DNA of 64,000 nt from positions 142,853,327 through 142,917,326 of the forward strand of contig NC_133773.1 of assembly GCF_003597395.2 (NCBI RefSeq). The letters run 5' to 3'. The DNA is from Chelonoidis abingdonii (taxonomy: Eukaryota > Chordata > Testudines > Testudinidae). The translations under genes were made by a program, and so were the position numbers. The notes under the pieces are model-generated. The model did not search any database, was not told the DNA's origin, and was given only the letters and a program-made list of their open reading frames with translations. Below are positions 1 through 11,620 of the stretch, in pieces (the first letter of the stretch is position 1; the number at the start of each line of letters is the position of its first letter).

Positions 1-344
1 GTGTAAATGGGGAATTTTAGATTGACTGACTGAGAATATAGAACAGTGACATTGAAACACCTGATATGTGGCCTGATCACAGCTTTCATAGAGAAAAGGG
101 CCAAGTGAACAGTGGATGTACTTTCCAGAAATGCAAGATTTTCCTCTTGTACTTTAACTGTGCCAAATGGGCCTAATATAGATTAGTTTTTGGAGAATTT
201 AAGACAAAATTAAGCATGCAGATTTCCTAAAAATCTGATTCTTGCTAGATTCTTAGTGCAGCTGTTTTTTTGACAATTTTTGTAGTTTTAGATTGTGTGG
301 GGATTTCACACAGAACCTCTCAGACCTTGATTACTAAAGGTATG
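1..344. other. Intronic sequence, nothing recognised
   Basis: AT-rich unique-looking sequence upstream of the first repeat. No exon, RNA gene or recognisable mobile element was seen. Confidence 0.6.
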
Positions 345-595
345 TCCTTACTGATTGCAGCTTGTGTAGGCACAGCAGCACTAGCTTTAATCTAGCTAGT
401 GTGGCCAAGAATAGCTGTGAAGCAGCAGTGGCTAGTTAGGCACCCATGGTGCTGAACAGGCTTGTACCGCCTGTGCTGCTGCATCTTCACTGCTATTTTT
501 AGCTGTGCTAGCTAGACTAAACCGAGTGTGAGCATGCTTGCCCAAGCTGCAGTCACACTGATTGCCGTGTAGGCATTGCTTTAGAGGAGTTGGGC
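345..595. repeat. Possible short DNA-transposon repeat (MITE-like)
   Basis: A CTAG/AGCT-rich stretch (tttaatctagctagtgtgg and agctgtgctagctagacta) has the style of turtle MITEs with internal self-complementarity. Clear terminal inverted repeats and target duplication were not found. Classified only by its look. Confidence 0.3.
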
Positions 596-655
596 AAAAC
601 ATTTGGAATTTACCCCATTCAGACATCTCTATACAAAACATAGTGGCTTAAGGAG

Positions 656-925
656 TCTGTCATCAGGGCCGGCTCCAGGTTTTTGCCGCCCCAAGCAGCA
701 AAAAGGGGGCGGGGGAAAAAAAACAACACACGATCACGATCTGCAGCTCTACCGCTGCCGCTTCAGTCTTTGGCGGCAATTCGGCAGCTGGTCCTTCGCT
801 TCTAGAGGGAGTGAGGGACCCGCCACCAAATTGCTGCTGAAGACCTGGACGTCCTGCCCATCACCGTTGGCTGCCCCAAGAAGCTGCTTGCTGGGCTGGT
901 GCCTGGAGCCGGCCCTGTCTGTCAT
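656..925. mobile_element. hAT-type MITE, copy 1, with perfect 8-bp target duplication
   Basis: The element proper spans 664-917 (254 bp). It begins CAGGGCCGGCTCCAG and ends CTGGAGCCGGCCCTG, a perfect 15-bp terminal inverted repeat. Both sides carry the identical 8-bp direct repeat TCTGTCAT (656-663 and 918-925). A CAGGG-type terminus plus 8-bp duplication is the hallmark of hAT transposons. It has no transposase, so it is non-autonomous. A related copy is at 58638-58881. Confidence 0.9.
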
Positions 926-1608
926 GGCAATAAATGAGGGTGTTAGATTGTCACAGTATTCCTCATGATATTGTCATGAGTTTTGCAGCATTCTGTGCTT
1001 TACTTAAAACCCCAGATCCCACAGAAGCGATTTATGTGAGTATCTCAGCCTTCTTTTTTTAAAGATAGCATTTCTAGCCCTCATGTTGGTGGAGAAAAGC
1101 TTAAAAACGTGACCTCAGTGCACTCTAAAGACTCAGAAAACAGAAGGCAGATAAACAGACCCCCAAATGTGAGTGGTTTTCCCCTAAATCTCATAATTTT
1201 TGTGCTTGACTCCTGGGAAAATACTGGAGGTACAGCCTATGGTGGACTGGATGCTTTTATCAAGATGAAATATTGGATGCTGGGATTTCTAGTTGCACAT
1301 GCATTGTCAGTGTGGTGGTTATTTGCCCTGTTTTAAACAAATTAGTGCAGATCCTGGACATCCAGCAGTTTGTGAATGGTGGCACCTTGTCCCAGCTCTG
1401 GAGAATTTGGTCCCCCTTGGGCTGTGTGTTTAATATTTGCCGAAGATATGCTCCTGTGATAATCCTGGAGGAAGAGTTGTTGGATTGGAAGCCAGTCTTT
1501 CTGCCTATTGTAACTCACTGCTTTCCTTCATCTTTCAGGCTAGTGCCTATAAAAAGAATAAAGTGGCAAGTTTTTTACTGAAACAACTAATTTTAATTAA
1601 GAATGAAT
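926..1608. other. Intronic sequence, nothing recognised
   Basis: Unique-looking sequence. Short overlapping reading frames here have no recognisable motif and are treated as chance. Confidence 0.5.
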
Positions 1609-1945
1609 GGTCTGAGCACAGGATGGGGAGCCAGTAACTTCTGAGTTTTAATACTAACTTTGATATAAACTTTCTACGTGGGCTTGGACAAGTCATTGAA
1701 ACCTCAGCTCATAGATTTTTTTTTAAGGCAGAAAAATCATGGTGATCTAATCTGACCTCTTGCACAACACAGACCACAGAATTTCGCCCAGTGATTCCTG
1801 CATTGAGCCCATCATCTTGGATTGAGCTACAGCAAGTCTCTTGCCAAGGCATTCAGTCTTGTTTACCTCTTTGTAAAATGGGAACATTTATCTACTAAAA
1901 TGGATGTTGTGAGGATAAATTAGTTAATCTTTAGGAATAACATTG
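1609..1945 (+). repeat. MIR-like tRNA SINE split by a CR1 fragment
   Basis: The left part has the MIR core (cttggacaagtcattgaaac) and the right part the MIR continuation (tttacctctttgtaaaatgg, then tgttgtgaggataaat). Between them, at about 1712-1862, is an antisense CR1 3'-end piece. The order implies that the SINE is older than the CR1. Confidence 0.55.
1712..1862 (-). mobile_element. CR1 LINE 3' fragment (antisense)
   Basis: Reads as the complement of a CR1 3' untranslated region (tgatctaatctgacctcttg, accacagaatttcgcccagt, cctgcattgagcccatcatc), a pattern repeated elsewhere in this window (40165-40640, 50250-50510, 62428-62880). It sits inside a MIR-like SINE. Confidence 0.6.
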
Positions 1946-4576
1946 CAGATGAAAAGTGCTTTTCAAGAATTATCAATGCAAGTGACGCACAAACTTTTGT
2001 TCTGTTCAAGCAAATCCATTTTATATTGGGGGGTTGCTAACCATGAGCAGGATACAAACTCCTTTGGGGTTTACCCTTTTGCTACCATGGCCCAACTGTT
2101 TATCATCCTGGGTCAGAGGTTATGAAAAGCAGTAGTCAATTAAAGCTTTATTAGATGTAGGTGGTAATGCTATGAAAGGAGCCAGCCACGCTGAGGCCAA
2201 TAATAAAGGCCCTTTGTTAAAATATTTAATAAATTAACACTCTGATCTGGAGGGGAGGGGTGGAAGCCGATTACAAAGGCCAGGCTTGTTAATCATAATG
2301 TTTACTCTCTTCAAAAGTCCAGGCCCCTTGGCTCCATAATCTTTAGTGATCAGATTTTTTTTTTCTAGTACTGCAGACTGCTTCTGGCCCCTGCAGGGGA
2401 AGTTCTTCGTTGGGTCAGACCTGGGACACGGCAAGGAGGAAGTGCCAAGACAAACATAGGTTACAAGGGCCATCACGCTAATAAACAGAGCACTCGTTAG
2501 TCAGAAGGTCAGGCAGCTAGTCAACGGCTTGGAACAGTGACAGCAGTTAGCACAGGTTCATATTGCAAGCAAATGGAGTGAAAGCTTGTTTTGAGTAGGC
2601 TATGGAGTTTGGCAAGTGTTTCTGTGTGGGGATATTAAAATATTGATACAACTGGGATTCCCTAAAGCAGCTTTCCTTTTCTGCCTGCTGCCTTGTTTGC
2701 TGGGGCTCTGTACTAACGCATCTTCCGCGCTAAGACTTTTTTGCTCTTTTAAAAAGGTAAAGATGTGATGAAGTAGCACTTTTCTGTGTGACTGCAATGC
2801 CATGCAGTGGTCTTTTTGTCTGCTGTCTGGCAATTTCCAGACTTGAACAGTAGGGGGCATCTTTTACTCATGCTTTTTTCGTTTTGTTTTAGTGCCGCTT
2901 GATCTATAGGGCCGTCTTTAAAAAGCAAATAGAGCATTTGACCTGCTGTGCAAATTAGCCATATGGTGAAGTGTAATATCCCGCTGACCCTCATTACAGA
3001 GCACTATGGAAAGCGCTCCCCTTTTCACATGCAAGAATATTAAAGTGGCCCTTTCAGCATTTTCCTTCATATAAAACTGTCTTCACTCCCATGGCCAGGC
3101 AGTTAAAAGGGAACTCCAGCTGCAGCCAGGATGGTGAAATTAAAGGCTTTACCCCGTCTAAATGGAAAATAGATATTCCTTCCTATAGACTGAACTGAGA
3201 GAACAATGCTCCACTGCCATCCCAATCAATAAGAAGGGATAATGCCCTTATTTTCTGAGAGGAGGGAACACAGGTCCCTTTTAGAGAGTGGTTGCTGTGA
3301 AACCATCCCAAAGGGGGAATTTTTATTTATTTATTTGTAAGAACCCATCCTGTATAGTTAACCTGTTCTTGGCTGTATCCTCAGAGTGATTGGAAGCAGA
3401 TCAGCAGCTGAGGTGAGAAAACTGGTGAGTCATACAATAGTTATGAGAGAGACCACCATCGGGTCCAAGGAGATCCACTTTCCTACTGTGAATAGTTGCT
3501 GTTAGGCTGACTTCCTTCAAGACAAGAGAAACTTCTTGTGCATCTTCATCTCTTTGTAGAAAAGCTGCTGTAAATTCAGTCTAACACATGCACTCCACCC
3601 ACACACACACAAGCATATGCTTGAAACCAGAGGTGAATTAAAGCTTTTCCGGGTCTACCAGAGCTTTGCAGCCCCACCTGGAGAGGGATGGGAAGAAGCT
3701 TCTCTTCAAAGTACTGGGTCTTCCTTCCAGGAGAGGAAGGCCAATTAACTCAGACCACCTCCAGCTGACTGGCAGCAACAAGCTGTGTGTTTAACTGCTA
3801 CCCTGCTGCTCTCCTGATTAGCACTGTCATATGTTGCCTTTGACCATAGAGGCCAGATTCCAGGGAACGTACTTCAATCTGTACCTTCCTTAAAAATAGT
3901 TAAAAAAACAAAATAAAGTCAAAGAGTTGAAATGGGTGGGAAGTGACTGATACAGGGGACTGGAAATGGGATACAGCATTCTTCCCCAGTAGGTCATCTG
4001 TTTAAATCTGGCCTGGGTTGTTAGGATCTGACAGTGGATACTATCTAGTCTGGCTTGTGTGACATTGATTTGGTGAGGGACAAGAAGAAATAATTGAACA
4101 AGTATTGAGTATATATAGAAAGAGCTACAAGCAGGAGGAGATGTTTACCTATGCAGTGTCTAGCGCACAATGTGGACCTTCTGCAAGAAGAGAGAAATTA
4201 AATAAAACCTCAACAAACCAACTTGCACAAAACACTACAAGGCAGAGAGTCAGCTGTGTGACCAAGGAGACTGGCTCTCTTTAGACTGGGGGGCTCAGGA
4301 CAAGAAAGAGTGTGATCGGAGAATGGAAATGTGACAATCCTCTGCTCTTGTCATCAGTACCTGGTTTTCATTTGTGCCAGGCATGTAGAAATTAGTACAG
4401 CCACTTGTGAGTGTATGTAGTTCTGTAAATGTCAAAGCGGATGGTTCACCTCAGAAACAGTAGCCACTGTATTTTTTTCCCTCTTTGCTTTACCTTTTGT
4501 TGTCACCATCAAAATGATGCTCGTTCTTTAATGTAAAGAAATGAACCTATACTGTGCTGCTGTCTGGCTGGGCAGA
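1946..4576. other. Intronic sequence, mostly unrecognised
   Basis: About 2.6 kb without a clear exon or repeat apart from a short CA run near 3600. The part around 2160-3130 looks non-repetitive and rich in homeodomain-like ATTA cores, so it could contain conserved non-coding sequence; this is only an impression. No coding potential is supported. Confidence 0.4.
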
Positions 4577-4722
4577 AGCTTTCTTTTGAGCTTCAGTCCA
4601 GCAAAGCACTTCATCATATGCTTAATTTTAAGCACACACATAATCCTATTGAATTAATTGGGAATATTTGTATTTAAAGTTAGGCAATCTGTGCTTAAAT
4701 GCTCTGCTGGATTGGAGCCTTG
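4577..4722. repeat. Palindromic interspersed repeat
   Basis: Begins with ccagcaaagcac and ends with the near-complementary atgctctgctgg; the centre is cctattgaattaattggga, itself nearly palindromic. The same family (tcctgcaaag, then a centre around ccattg) recurs at 21300-21430 and 59508-59622. Such hairpin-forming MITE-like repeats are common in sauropsid genomes. Confidence 0.5.
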
Positions 4723-5172
4723 TTTCCTTGTGTTCCCCAGTCACTAATGGTTTATTCTCATCTTGAGGGGTCTCCAAGCACCTTACCAACTTCTTTGCCA
4801 TTTATTTTGTGGTTCCTCTCACACTTCTAGCAGTTTTCCTCTTCTTACGTGCCAAATGACCATCACTTCCTTCAATCCTTTCCTTAAAACACACCACGCT
4901 CGACAAAGTCTTTTGGGGTTGGTGTTTGCAAGATTGCAAAATTTCTGCACTCAAACAGGTACTGGGGCAAGGCACATTATGCCTGAATGGTTTTCCTTGT
5001 GACTGAGCTAATAGTTATCTACTGTAGTTTGTTACAGCCCTTTGGGTCAGGGACTATGGTTCTGATTTTGCTTATACCAATGTAAATTCAGAGTAACTCC
5101 ATTAAAGACAATGACATTACGGTGGGGTGAAACAGGAGTGTGAGCAGACTTGGACCCTGTTTCTCTGTTAAA

Positions 5173-6535
5173 CAGAATCATAGGACTGGAAGGGACCTTC
5201 AGAGGTCATCTAGTCCAGTCCCCTGCACTCATGTAAGGACTAAGTATTATCTAGACCATCCCTGACAGGTGTTTGTCTAACCAGCTCTTAAAAATCTCCA
5301 GTGATGGGGATTCCACAATCTCCCTGGGCAATTTATTCCAGTGCTTAACCACCCTGACAGGAAGTTTTTCCTAATCTCCTACCTAAACCGCCCTTGCTGC
5401 AATTTAAGCCCATTGCTTCTTGTACTATCTTCAGAGGTAAGGAGAATAATTTTTCTCTCTCCTCCTTGTAACTACCTTTTATGGACTTGAAAACTGTTAT
5501 CATGTTCCCTCTTAATCTTCTCTTTTTCAGACTAAACAAACCCAATTTTTTCAGTCTTTTCTCATAGGTCGTGTTTTCTAGACCTTTAACCATTTTTGTT
5601 ACTCTTCTATGGACTTTCTCCAATTTGTCCACATCTTTCCTGAGATGTGGCGCCCAGAACTGGACACAATACTCCACTTGAGATCTAATCAGCGCGGAGT
5701 AGAATGGAAGAATTACTTCTTGTGTTTTGCTTATAACATTCCTGCTCGTACATCCCAGAATGATGTTTGCGTTTTTTTGCAACATCGTTACACTGTTGAC
5801 TCAGATTTAGCTTGTGGTCCACTGTGACCCCTAGATCCCTGTCTGCAGTGCTCCTTCCTAGGCAGTCATTTCCCATTTTATGTGTGTCCAACGGATTGTT
5901 GCTTCCTAAGTGGAGTACTTTGCATTTGTCCTTATTGAATTGCATCCTGTTTTCTTCAGACCATTTCTCCACTTTTTGCACATCATTTTGAATTAAATTT
6001 TAAGCCTATCCTCCAAAGTATTTGCAACTGAGCCCAGACTGATATTGTCTGCAAATTTGATATATGTACTTTCTATGCCATTAACTAAATCATTGATGAA
6101 GACATTGAACAGAACCAGACCCAGAACTGGTCCCTGCAGGACCCACTCGATATGCCCTTCCAGGTTGGCTGTGAACTACTGATAACTGCTCTCTGGGAAT
6201 AGTTTTCCAACCGGTTATACACCCACCTTATAGTACCTCCATCTAGTTGTGTTTCCCTAGTTTGTTTATGAGACGGTCTTGTGAGGCAGTATCTAAAGCC
6301 TTCCTACCACTCCCCTTTCCCCCGCATTCACAAGGCTTCTTGTCCTGTCAAAGAAAGCTAAGAGGTTGGTTTGACATGATTTGTTCTTGCAAAATCCATG
6401 CTCATTGTTACTTATCACATTATTATCTGTTAGGTGTTTGCTAATTGATATGCACTGCTATTTGCTCCATTATCTTTCCGGGTACTGGAGGTAAGCAGAC
6501 TGGTCTGCAGTTTCCCGGATTTAATATTTATATGG
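5173..6535 (-). mobile_element. CR1 LINE, 3' 1.4 kb (antisense)
   Basis: Starts at the CR1 3' terminus (complement of the ...cctatgattct end) and runs backwards through the 3' UTR into the end of the reverse transcriptase ORF. A minus-strand frame at 5345-5785 reads [20 protein letters not shown] and ...LGLFSLKKRRLRG, the diagnostic CR1 C-terminal motifs; an overlapping frame at 5685-5981 carries the preceding NKDKCKVLHLGSN motif. A frameshift between the two shows decay. It is 5'-truncated, as usual for CR1. Confidence 0.9.
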
Positions 6536-7447
6536 GCCAAATGAACCATTGGTGCTCAAACATAGGAATTAAAATAAGATACAAACTACAATAGTTTCAG
6601 CCAGGCGAAGGTAATAGTTAATAATGCACGGCAGCACTACTCAATGAGGTAGAGAAGGAAGTGTATGCTGTATTTAGTTAAAACTGGTGGAGTTTAGGTT
6701 GGCTGAATATAATCTCCAGCACTGGAGTTTGGCCAAGGACCTGGCATCACCAACTCACAAAGAGTGCTCTTGGATCATAAATGACTAAAAATGATCAGAG
6801 CATTTGATCCCAATCCTGCGAGTTTGTTGTTCGTGGAACTGCTGTGGCCTTTGGTATTAGCTTTGTGCACAGAGAGCTTGCAAGAGTGTCCCCCAATTTC
6901 AGATCACCCAGTTAATGTCTACCTGTGACTTTAGGTAATTTGAAGGTAGGTCTCTATAGGTACAGAAATCCCCTTATTTACTTACTTTGTTAACAGTTTT
7001 TGTAAAGCTCAGAGTGGGTTTTGTAACGATGGAGCTGATCTCACTTTTGTGTTTGTTGAGATGCTGTGTAAGTCTCTCAGAGAAAATCAAGGAGGGGGAA
7101 AGTCTCTGTGTAACTGAAAATCACCATGGAACAAAGTATAACAAGGATCAAAAAGCCAGTGAATGCCAAAAGTAAATTTAAGCAAAGGCTTGGTCAAACG
7201 GTAGCAAATATGAATACACCCATAAATCCAGATGAGAGCATGCTTTAACTCAGGATTATCACTGATGAGTGGAAGATCAAGTTGATTGTTAACCTGTTTA
7301 CTTTAAACCAAAGCTGCAGTATTTAGAATGAGATGAGCTGTGGATAGAGGATTCCCAGTGCTATAAATTAACGGTGCTCCTTTGGATTGGAAACCTAGGT
7401 TATTCCAAATGGCTAGAGGGCTAATTCTGTAGCCACTCCATAGATAC
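6536..7447. other. Intronic sequence, nothing recognised
   Basis: No exon or repeat was identified. A purine-rich stretch near 7080-7200 has no recognisable coding content. Confidence 0.5.
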
Positions 7448-8230
7448 AATTCTTATCGATTATCAGAGGGGTAGCCTTGTTAGTCTGGATCTGTAAAAGC
7501 AGTAGAGAATCCTGTGGCACCTTATAGACTAACAGACGTTTTGGAGCGTGAGCTTTCGTGNNNNNNNNNNNNNNNNNNNNNNNNNNNNNNNNNNNNNNNN
7601 NNNNNNNNNNNNNNNNNNNNNNNNNNNNNNNNNNNNNNNNNNNNNNNNNNNNNNNNNNNNNNNNNNNNNNNNNNNNNNNNNNNNNNNNNNNNNNNNNNNN
7701 NNNNNNNNNNNNNNNNNNNNNNNNNNNNNNNNNNNNNNNNNNNNNNNNNNNNNNNNNNNNNNNNNNNNNNNNNNNNNNNNNNNNNNNNNNNNNNNNNNNN
7801 NNNNNNNNNNNNNNNNNNNNNNNNNNNNNNNNNNNNNNNNNNNNNNNNNNNNNNNNNNNNNNNNNNNNNNNNNNNNNNNNNNNNNNNNNNNNNNNNNNNN
7901 NNNNNNNNNNNNNNNNNNNNNNNNNNNNNNNNNNNNNNNNNNNNNNNNNNNNNNNNNNNNNNNNNNNNNNNNNNNNNNNNNNNNNNNNNNNNNNNNNNNN
8001 NNNNNNNNNNNNNNNNNNNNNNNNNNNNNNNNNNNNNNNNNNNNNNNNNNNNNNNNNNNNNNNNNNNNNNNNNNNNNNNNNNNNNNNNNNNNNNNNNNNN
8101 NNNNNNNNNNNNNNNNNNNNNNNNNNNNNNNNNNNNNNNNNGACGAAGTGGGTATTCACCCACGAAAGCTCACGCTCCAAAACGTCTGTTAGTCTATAAG
8201 GTGCCACAGGATTCTCTAATTCTTATCGAT
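7448..8230. mobile_element. Penelope-like insertion with inverted arms around an assembly gap
   Basis: Two 58-bp arms, 7503-7560 and 8161-8218, are perfect inverted copies (for example cctgtggcaccttatagact and its complement). The whole is flanked by the identical 13-bp direct repeat AATTCTTATCGAT at 7448-7460 and 8218-8230, which looks like a target-site duplication. The arm sequence (gtagccttgttagtctggat, then gagctttcgtg and gggtattcacccacg) is a widespread turtle repeat that I associate with Penelope-like elements, whose pseudo-LTRs can be inverted. The centre is unsequenced. Family assignment is from memory. Confidence 0.6.
7561..8141. other. Assembly gap (581 N)
   Basis: A run of N inside the Penelope-like insertion. 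The inverted arms next to it are a plausible cause of the assembly break. Confidence 0.99.
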
Positions 8231-9539
8231 GTTTATAGCGGTTATGCTTGGGGAGCAACTACAGAATCAAGCACTAATTGACTATAGTAGGTAGGAAATC
8301 TGTGCTAAATCTTTTAGTTTGAAATACCTGGACTCCTCATAACTCTGGGTTCAAATCCCAGCATGATTAACCCAGCCCTCCCAGCTTCTGAGGTGGATAA
8401 ATGGCAAACTCTGCCATTTACTTCGCCTCTTTTGCGTGAGATCTTACAGAAGTCCTACCTGGGCTCTGCGGACATTAAAGGTGATATGAGGATTAAAAAA
8501 ATACTCGTAAAATGCTTGGAGTGTCTCAGCTGACAATCACTGCATCCATGCAAAGTGTTATCACTACCATGTTTTACACAGCTCTTAAATGATTAGTACA
8601 TTCTGTACATTGGATGGTTTTCTGTTTCGGGGTTACCACCACTTAAACCTCTTGGTTATCCTAGTGAGACAAGACATGTTCAGCATGTTTTGGATCCACA
8701 ATACGCTTTGCTAGGCATGTAGTTGTGAACCTTCTTAGAAATTAGAGCAGTGCATTAATTATTTGAAATGGCAGGAAAAAAAAATTAGATGCAAATATAT
8801 ATTAAAGTAAAAACAGGAAACTTACTGTAACTATCCTCATGTAATTCGTAACTGAATGCACTTTCACCTCTACTACCCCTTAGCTATAGCTTTTTTTGGT
8901 TCCTTAAATCTTGCATCTGCCTTTGTGTGATTATATTTCATTTTCCCTTATGGCAGCCGACGTGGTGATCATCAACAAGTTTAATTATCTGGCGCTCATT
9001 GCCAAGTTTGTGAACTGGATGCTCCAAAGCTAATTTGAAAAATAAAGTTCTGCCCAGTAATTTTATAAAACACATGGTGTTATTGATGGCTTTTCCTGGA
9101 CTGGTGATTAGAATAAATGTGCAGTTTGTGACTGTAATTTTGAATCTTTGGCTGGCTGCTTGAATGGTGGGGGGCAGAGAAGGAGAGAAATCTGTTCCAA
9201 TCAAATAAATCTAAATAAATGAGCAAGCACGTGTGGTTTTTTTCGTCCTTTCTGGGGACTGTCTACCCCAGAGACAGGCACTGAGATATAAAAAAACATT
9301 TGCACAGACAATAGTCTGCTTTGGAGGAAAGTTTTCATAGTGAGTTGCAGATCCTCTGAAACATGCCTTGGAAACCTCACTCTCTCTCTGTCCAGTTGTA
9401 GCTGCTAGTTGATTCAAGATGTTTCGGGTGTGAAGATAATATTTTCAATGTGACTTCTGTTTTGTTAGGCCACTAATATTTGTCTTTTTCTATTTTTTAA
9501 AAAAGATTAATAGATTTTACAGATATGCCTAATGTACTA
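8231..9539. other. Intronic sequence with one MIR-like SINE
   Basis: At about 8325-8540 a block contains a Pol III B-box-like ggttcaaatcc and MIR-style text (agatcttacagaagtcctac). The rest, to 9539, shows nothing recognisable. Confidence 0.4.
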
Positions 9540-10127
9540 GTTATTGAGTACTGAATTTATGCAGAGTGAAACAGCTGCTTTTAGAAACATTTGCAGGCAG
9601 GGTAAGCAACGAAGAAGACAGGTCACTGATACAGAGCAATCTGAATTGCTTGGTAAGCTGGGCACAAGCAGTGTGCATTTTAATATAGCTAAATGTAAAT
9701 GTATATATCGAGGAACAAAGAACGTAGATCATACTTACAGGATGGGGGATTCTGTCCTGGGAAACTGTAACTCTGACAAAGATTTGGGGGCCGTAGTGGA
9801 TAATCAGCTGAACACGAGCTCTCAGTGCATCGCTGTGGCAGAAAGGGCTAATGCGATCCTGGGATGCACGAATGGGGTAATCTCAAGCAGGAATAGAGAG
9901 GTTATTTTACCTCCTGTATTTGGCATTGGTGTGACCACTACTGAAATATTATGTCCTGTTGTGATGCCCACAATTCAGAAAGGATGTTGATAAATTGGAG
10001 AGGGTTCAGAGAAGAGCCATGAGAATGATTAAAGGATTAGAATCAAGCCTTACAATGTTCGCCTCAAGAATCTCAATCGAAGAGAATATTCACTTCTGGT
10101 CACCTTATTACCAGAACGATTCTGATG

Positions 10128-10565
10128 TATTAGAGCAGGGGTGGCCAGCCGGTGGCTCTGGAACCACATGCAGCTCTTCAGAAGTTTAATATGCAGCTCC
10201 TTGTATAGGCACTGACTCCAGGGCTGGAGCTACAGGTGTCAACCTTCCAATGTGCCAGGGAGTGTTCACTGCTCAACCCTTGGCTTTGCCACAGGCCCTG
10301 CTCCCACTCCATCCCCTCCCCTGAGCCTGCTGTGCCCTCGCTCCCACTCCATCCCCCCAGAGCCTCTTGCATGCCATGAAACAACTGATCAGGAGGTCTG
10401 GGGAGAGAGGGGGAGCACTGATTGGCAGGGCTACCAGTGGACAGGAGGCACGGGGGCGGGAGGGCTGATGCGGAGCTGTTGACATATTACTGTGGCTCTT
10501 TGGCAGTGTACATTGATAAATTCTGGCTCCTTATCCAGCTCAGGTTGGCCACCTCTCTAATAGAG
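10128..10565. mobile_element. Non-autonomous hAT element inserted in a CR1
   Basis: The element spans 10136-10557 (422 bp). It starts CAGGGGTGGCCAGCC and ends GGTTGGCCACCTCTC, an imperfect terminal inverted repeat. The 8-bp flanks TATTAGAG (10128-10135) and TAATAGAG (10558-10565) match at 7 of 8 positions. It has no transposase. Confidence 0.8.
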
Positions 10566-10795
10566 GAAGTTCACAGAAGAGAAAGAAATACAACTTTTGG
10601 AGGGCTGACTAGACTGAGGATAGATCAAGAGTAAAAATATGTATAGTTTAGCAAAGCAACAGCCCAGGAAAAACACACTTCCTAATATTTGGGAAATGCA
10701 GAATGAAAAAAGGAATGAGAAACTATTTAGGGATGTACAGGGGAATATTATTAACAGGATGGGATGAACTTAAGAGAGGGGAAAAATGTTGATGG

Positions 10796-11431
10796 AATCA
10801 TAGAAGATTAGGGTTGGAAAAGACTTCAGGTCATCTACTCCAACCCCCTTCTCAAAGCAGGACCAACCCCAACTAAATCATACCAGCCAGGGCTTTGTCA
10901 AGCCAACTTAAAAATCTCTAAGGAAGGAGATTCCACCACCTCACTAGGTAACCCATTCCAGTGCTTCACCACCCTCCTAGTGAAATAATTTTTCCTAATA
11001 TCCAACCTAGACCTCCCCCACTGCAACTTGAGAGCATTGCTCCTTGTTCTGTCATCTGCCACCACTGAGAACAGCCGAGCTCCATCCTCTTTGGAACCCC
11101 CCGTGAGGTAGTTGAAGGCTGCTATCAAATCCCACCTCACTCTTCTCTTCTGCAGACTAAATAAGCCCAATTCCCTCAGCTTCTCCTCGTAAGTCATGTG
11201 CTCCAGCCTCCTTATCATTTTTGTTGCCCTCCACTGGACTCTCTCCAATTTGTCTACATCCCTTCTGTAGTGTGGGGCCCAAAACTGGACACAATACTCC
11301 AGATGTGGCCTCACCAGTGCTGAATAGAGGGGAATAATCACTTCCCTCGATCTGCTGGCAACACTTTTACTAATGCAGCCCAATATGCCATTAGCCTTCT
11401 TGGCAACAAGGGCACACTTCTGACTCATATC
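10796..11431 (-). mobile_element. CR1 LINE 3' end with open 176-codon frame (antisense)
   Basis: The 3' terminus is at 10796 (complement of ...gattcta). The minus-strand frame 10898-11428 is open for 176 codons: [74 protein letters not shown]. This is the well-kept C-terminus of CR1 ORF2. It lies inside another, oppositely oriented CR1 and is clearly younger. Confidence 0.92.
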
Positions 11432-11620
11432 AGGAATATCAGGAAAGACTTCTTGAGAGAGCTGGGTTTATGGTTTGGAATAATCTCTTAGTTCACATTA
11501 CTTGAGGCATTTAAAAATAGACTGGATGAGGTTCTGTAGGGAACAATTTGGCATTGACTGTGAGATCAGTGGGTTGAACCAGCATGTCTTGTCTGTCTCT
11601 GATCTCTAGGATCTCTGTTC

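Larger units (their letters stand above)
9540..11620 (+). mobile_element. CR1-like LINE (sense) split by two later insertions
   Basis: CR1 reverse-transcriptase C-terminal coding text runs in pieces: 9544-9990 (KCKCIYRGTKNVDHTY, then DKDLGAVVDNQL, AERANAILGC), 9995-10060 (MERVQRRAMRMIKGLE), then 10566-10795 (ggctgactagactgaggata), and a 3' end at 11432-11620 (actggatgaggttctgtagg). Between these lie a hAT element (10136-10557) and an opposite-strand CR1 (10796-11431). Stops and indels show it is dead. Confidence 0.75.

Noticed and set aside
603..968. 121-codon frame at the left side as a gene
   Set aside because: It runs through the hAT MITE 664-917 and has no domain.
7413..8281. Several long open frames of over 200 codons across the N run
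   Set aside because: They are open only because unknown bases are translated as X; the real parts are Penelope-like inverted arms.
10898..11428. 176-codon minus-strand open frame as a host gene
   Set aside because: The sequence is the C-terminus of CR1 ORF2, with the CR1 3' UTR and terminus directly following.
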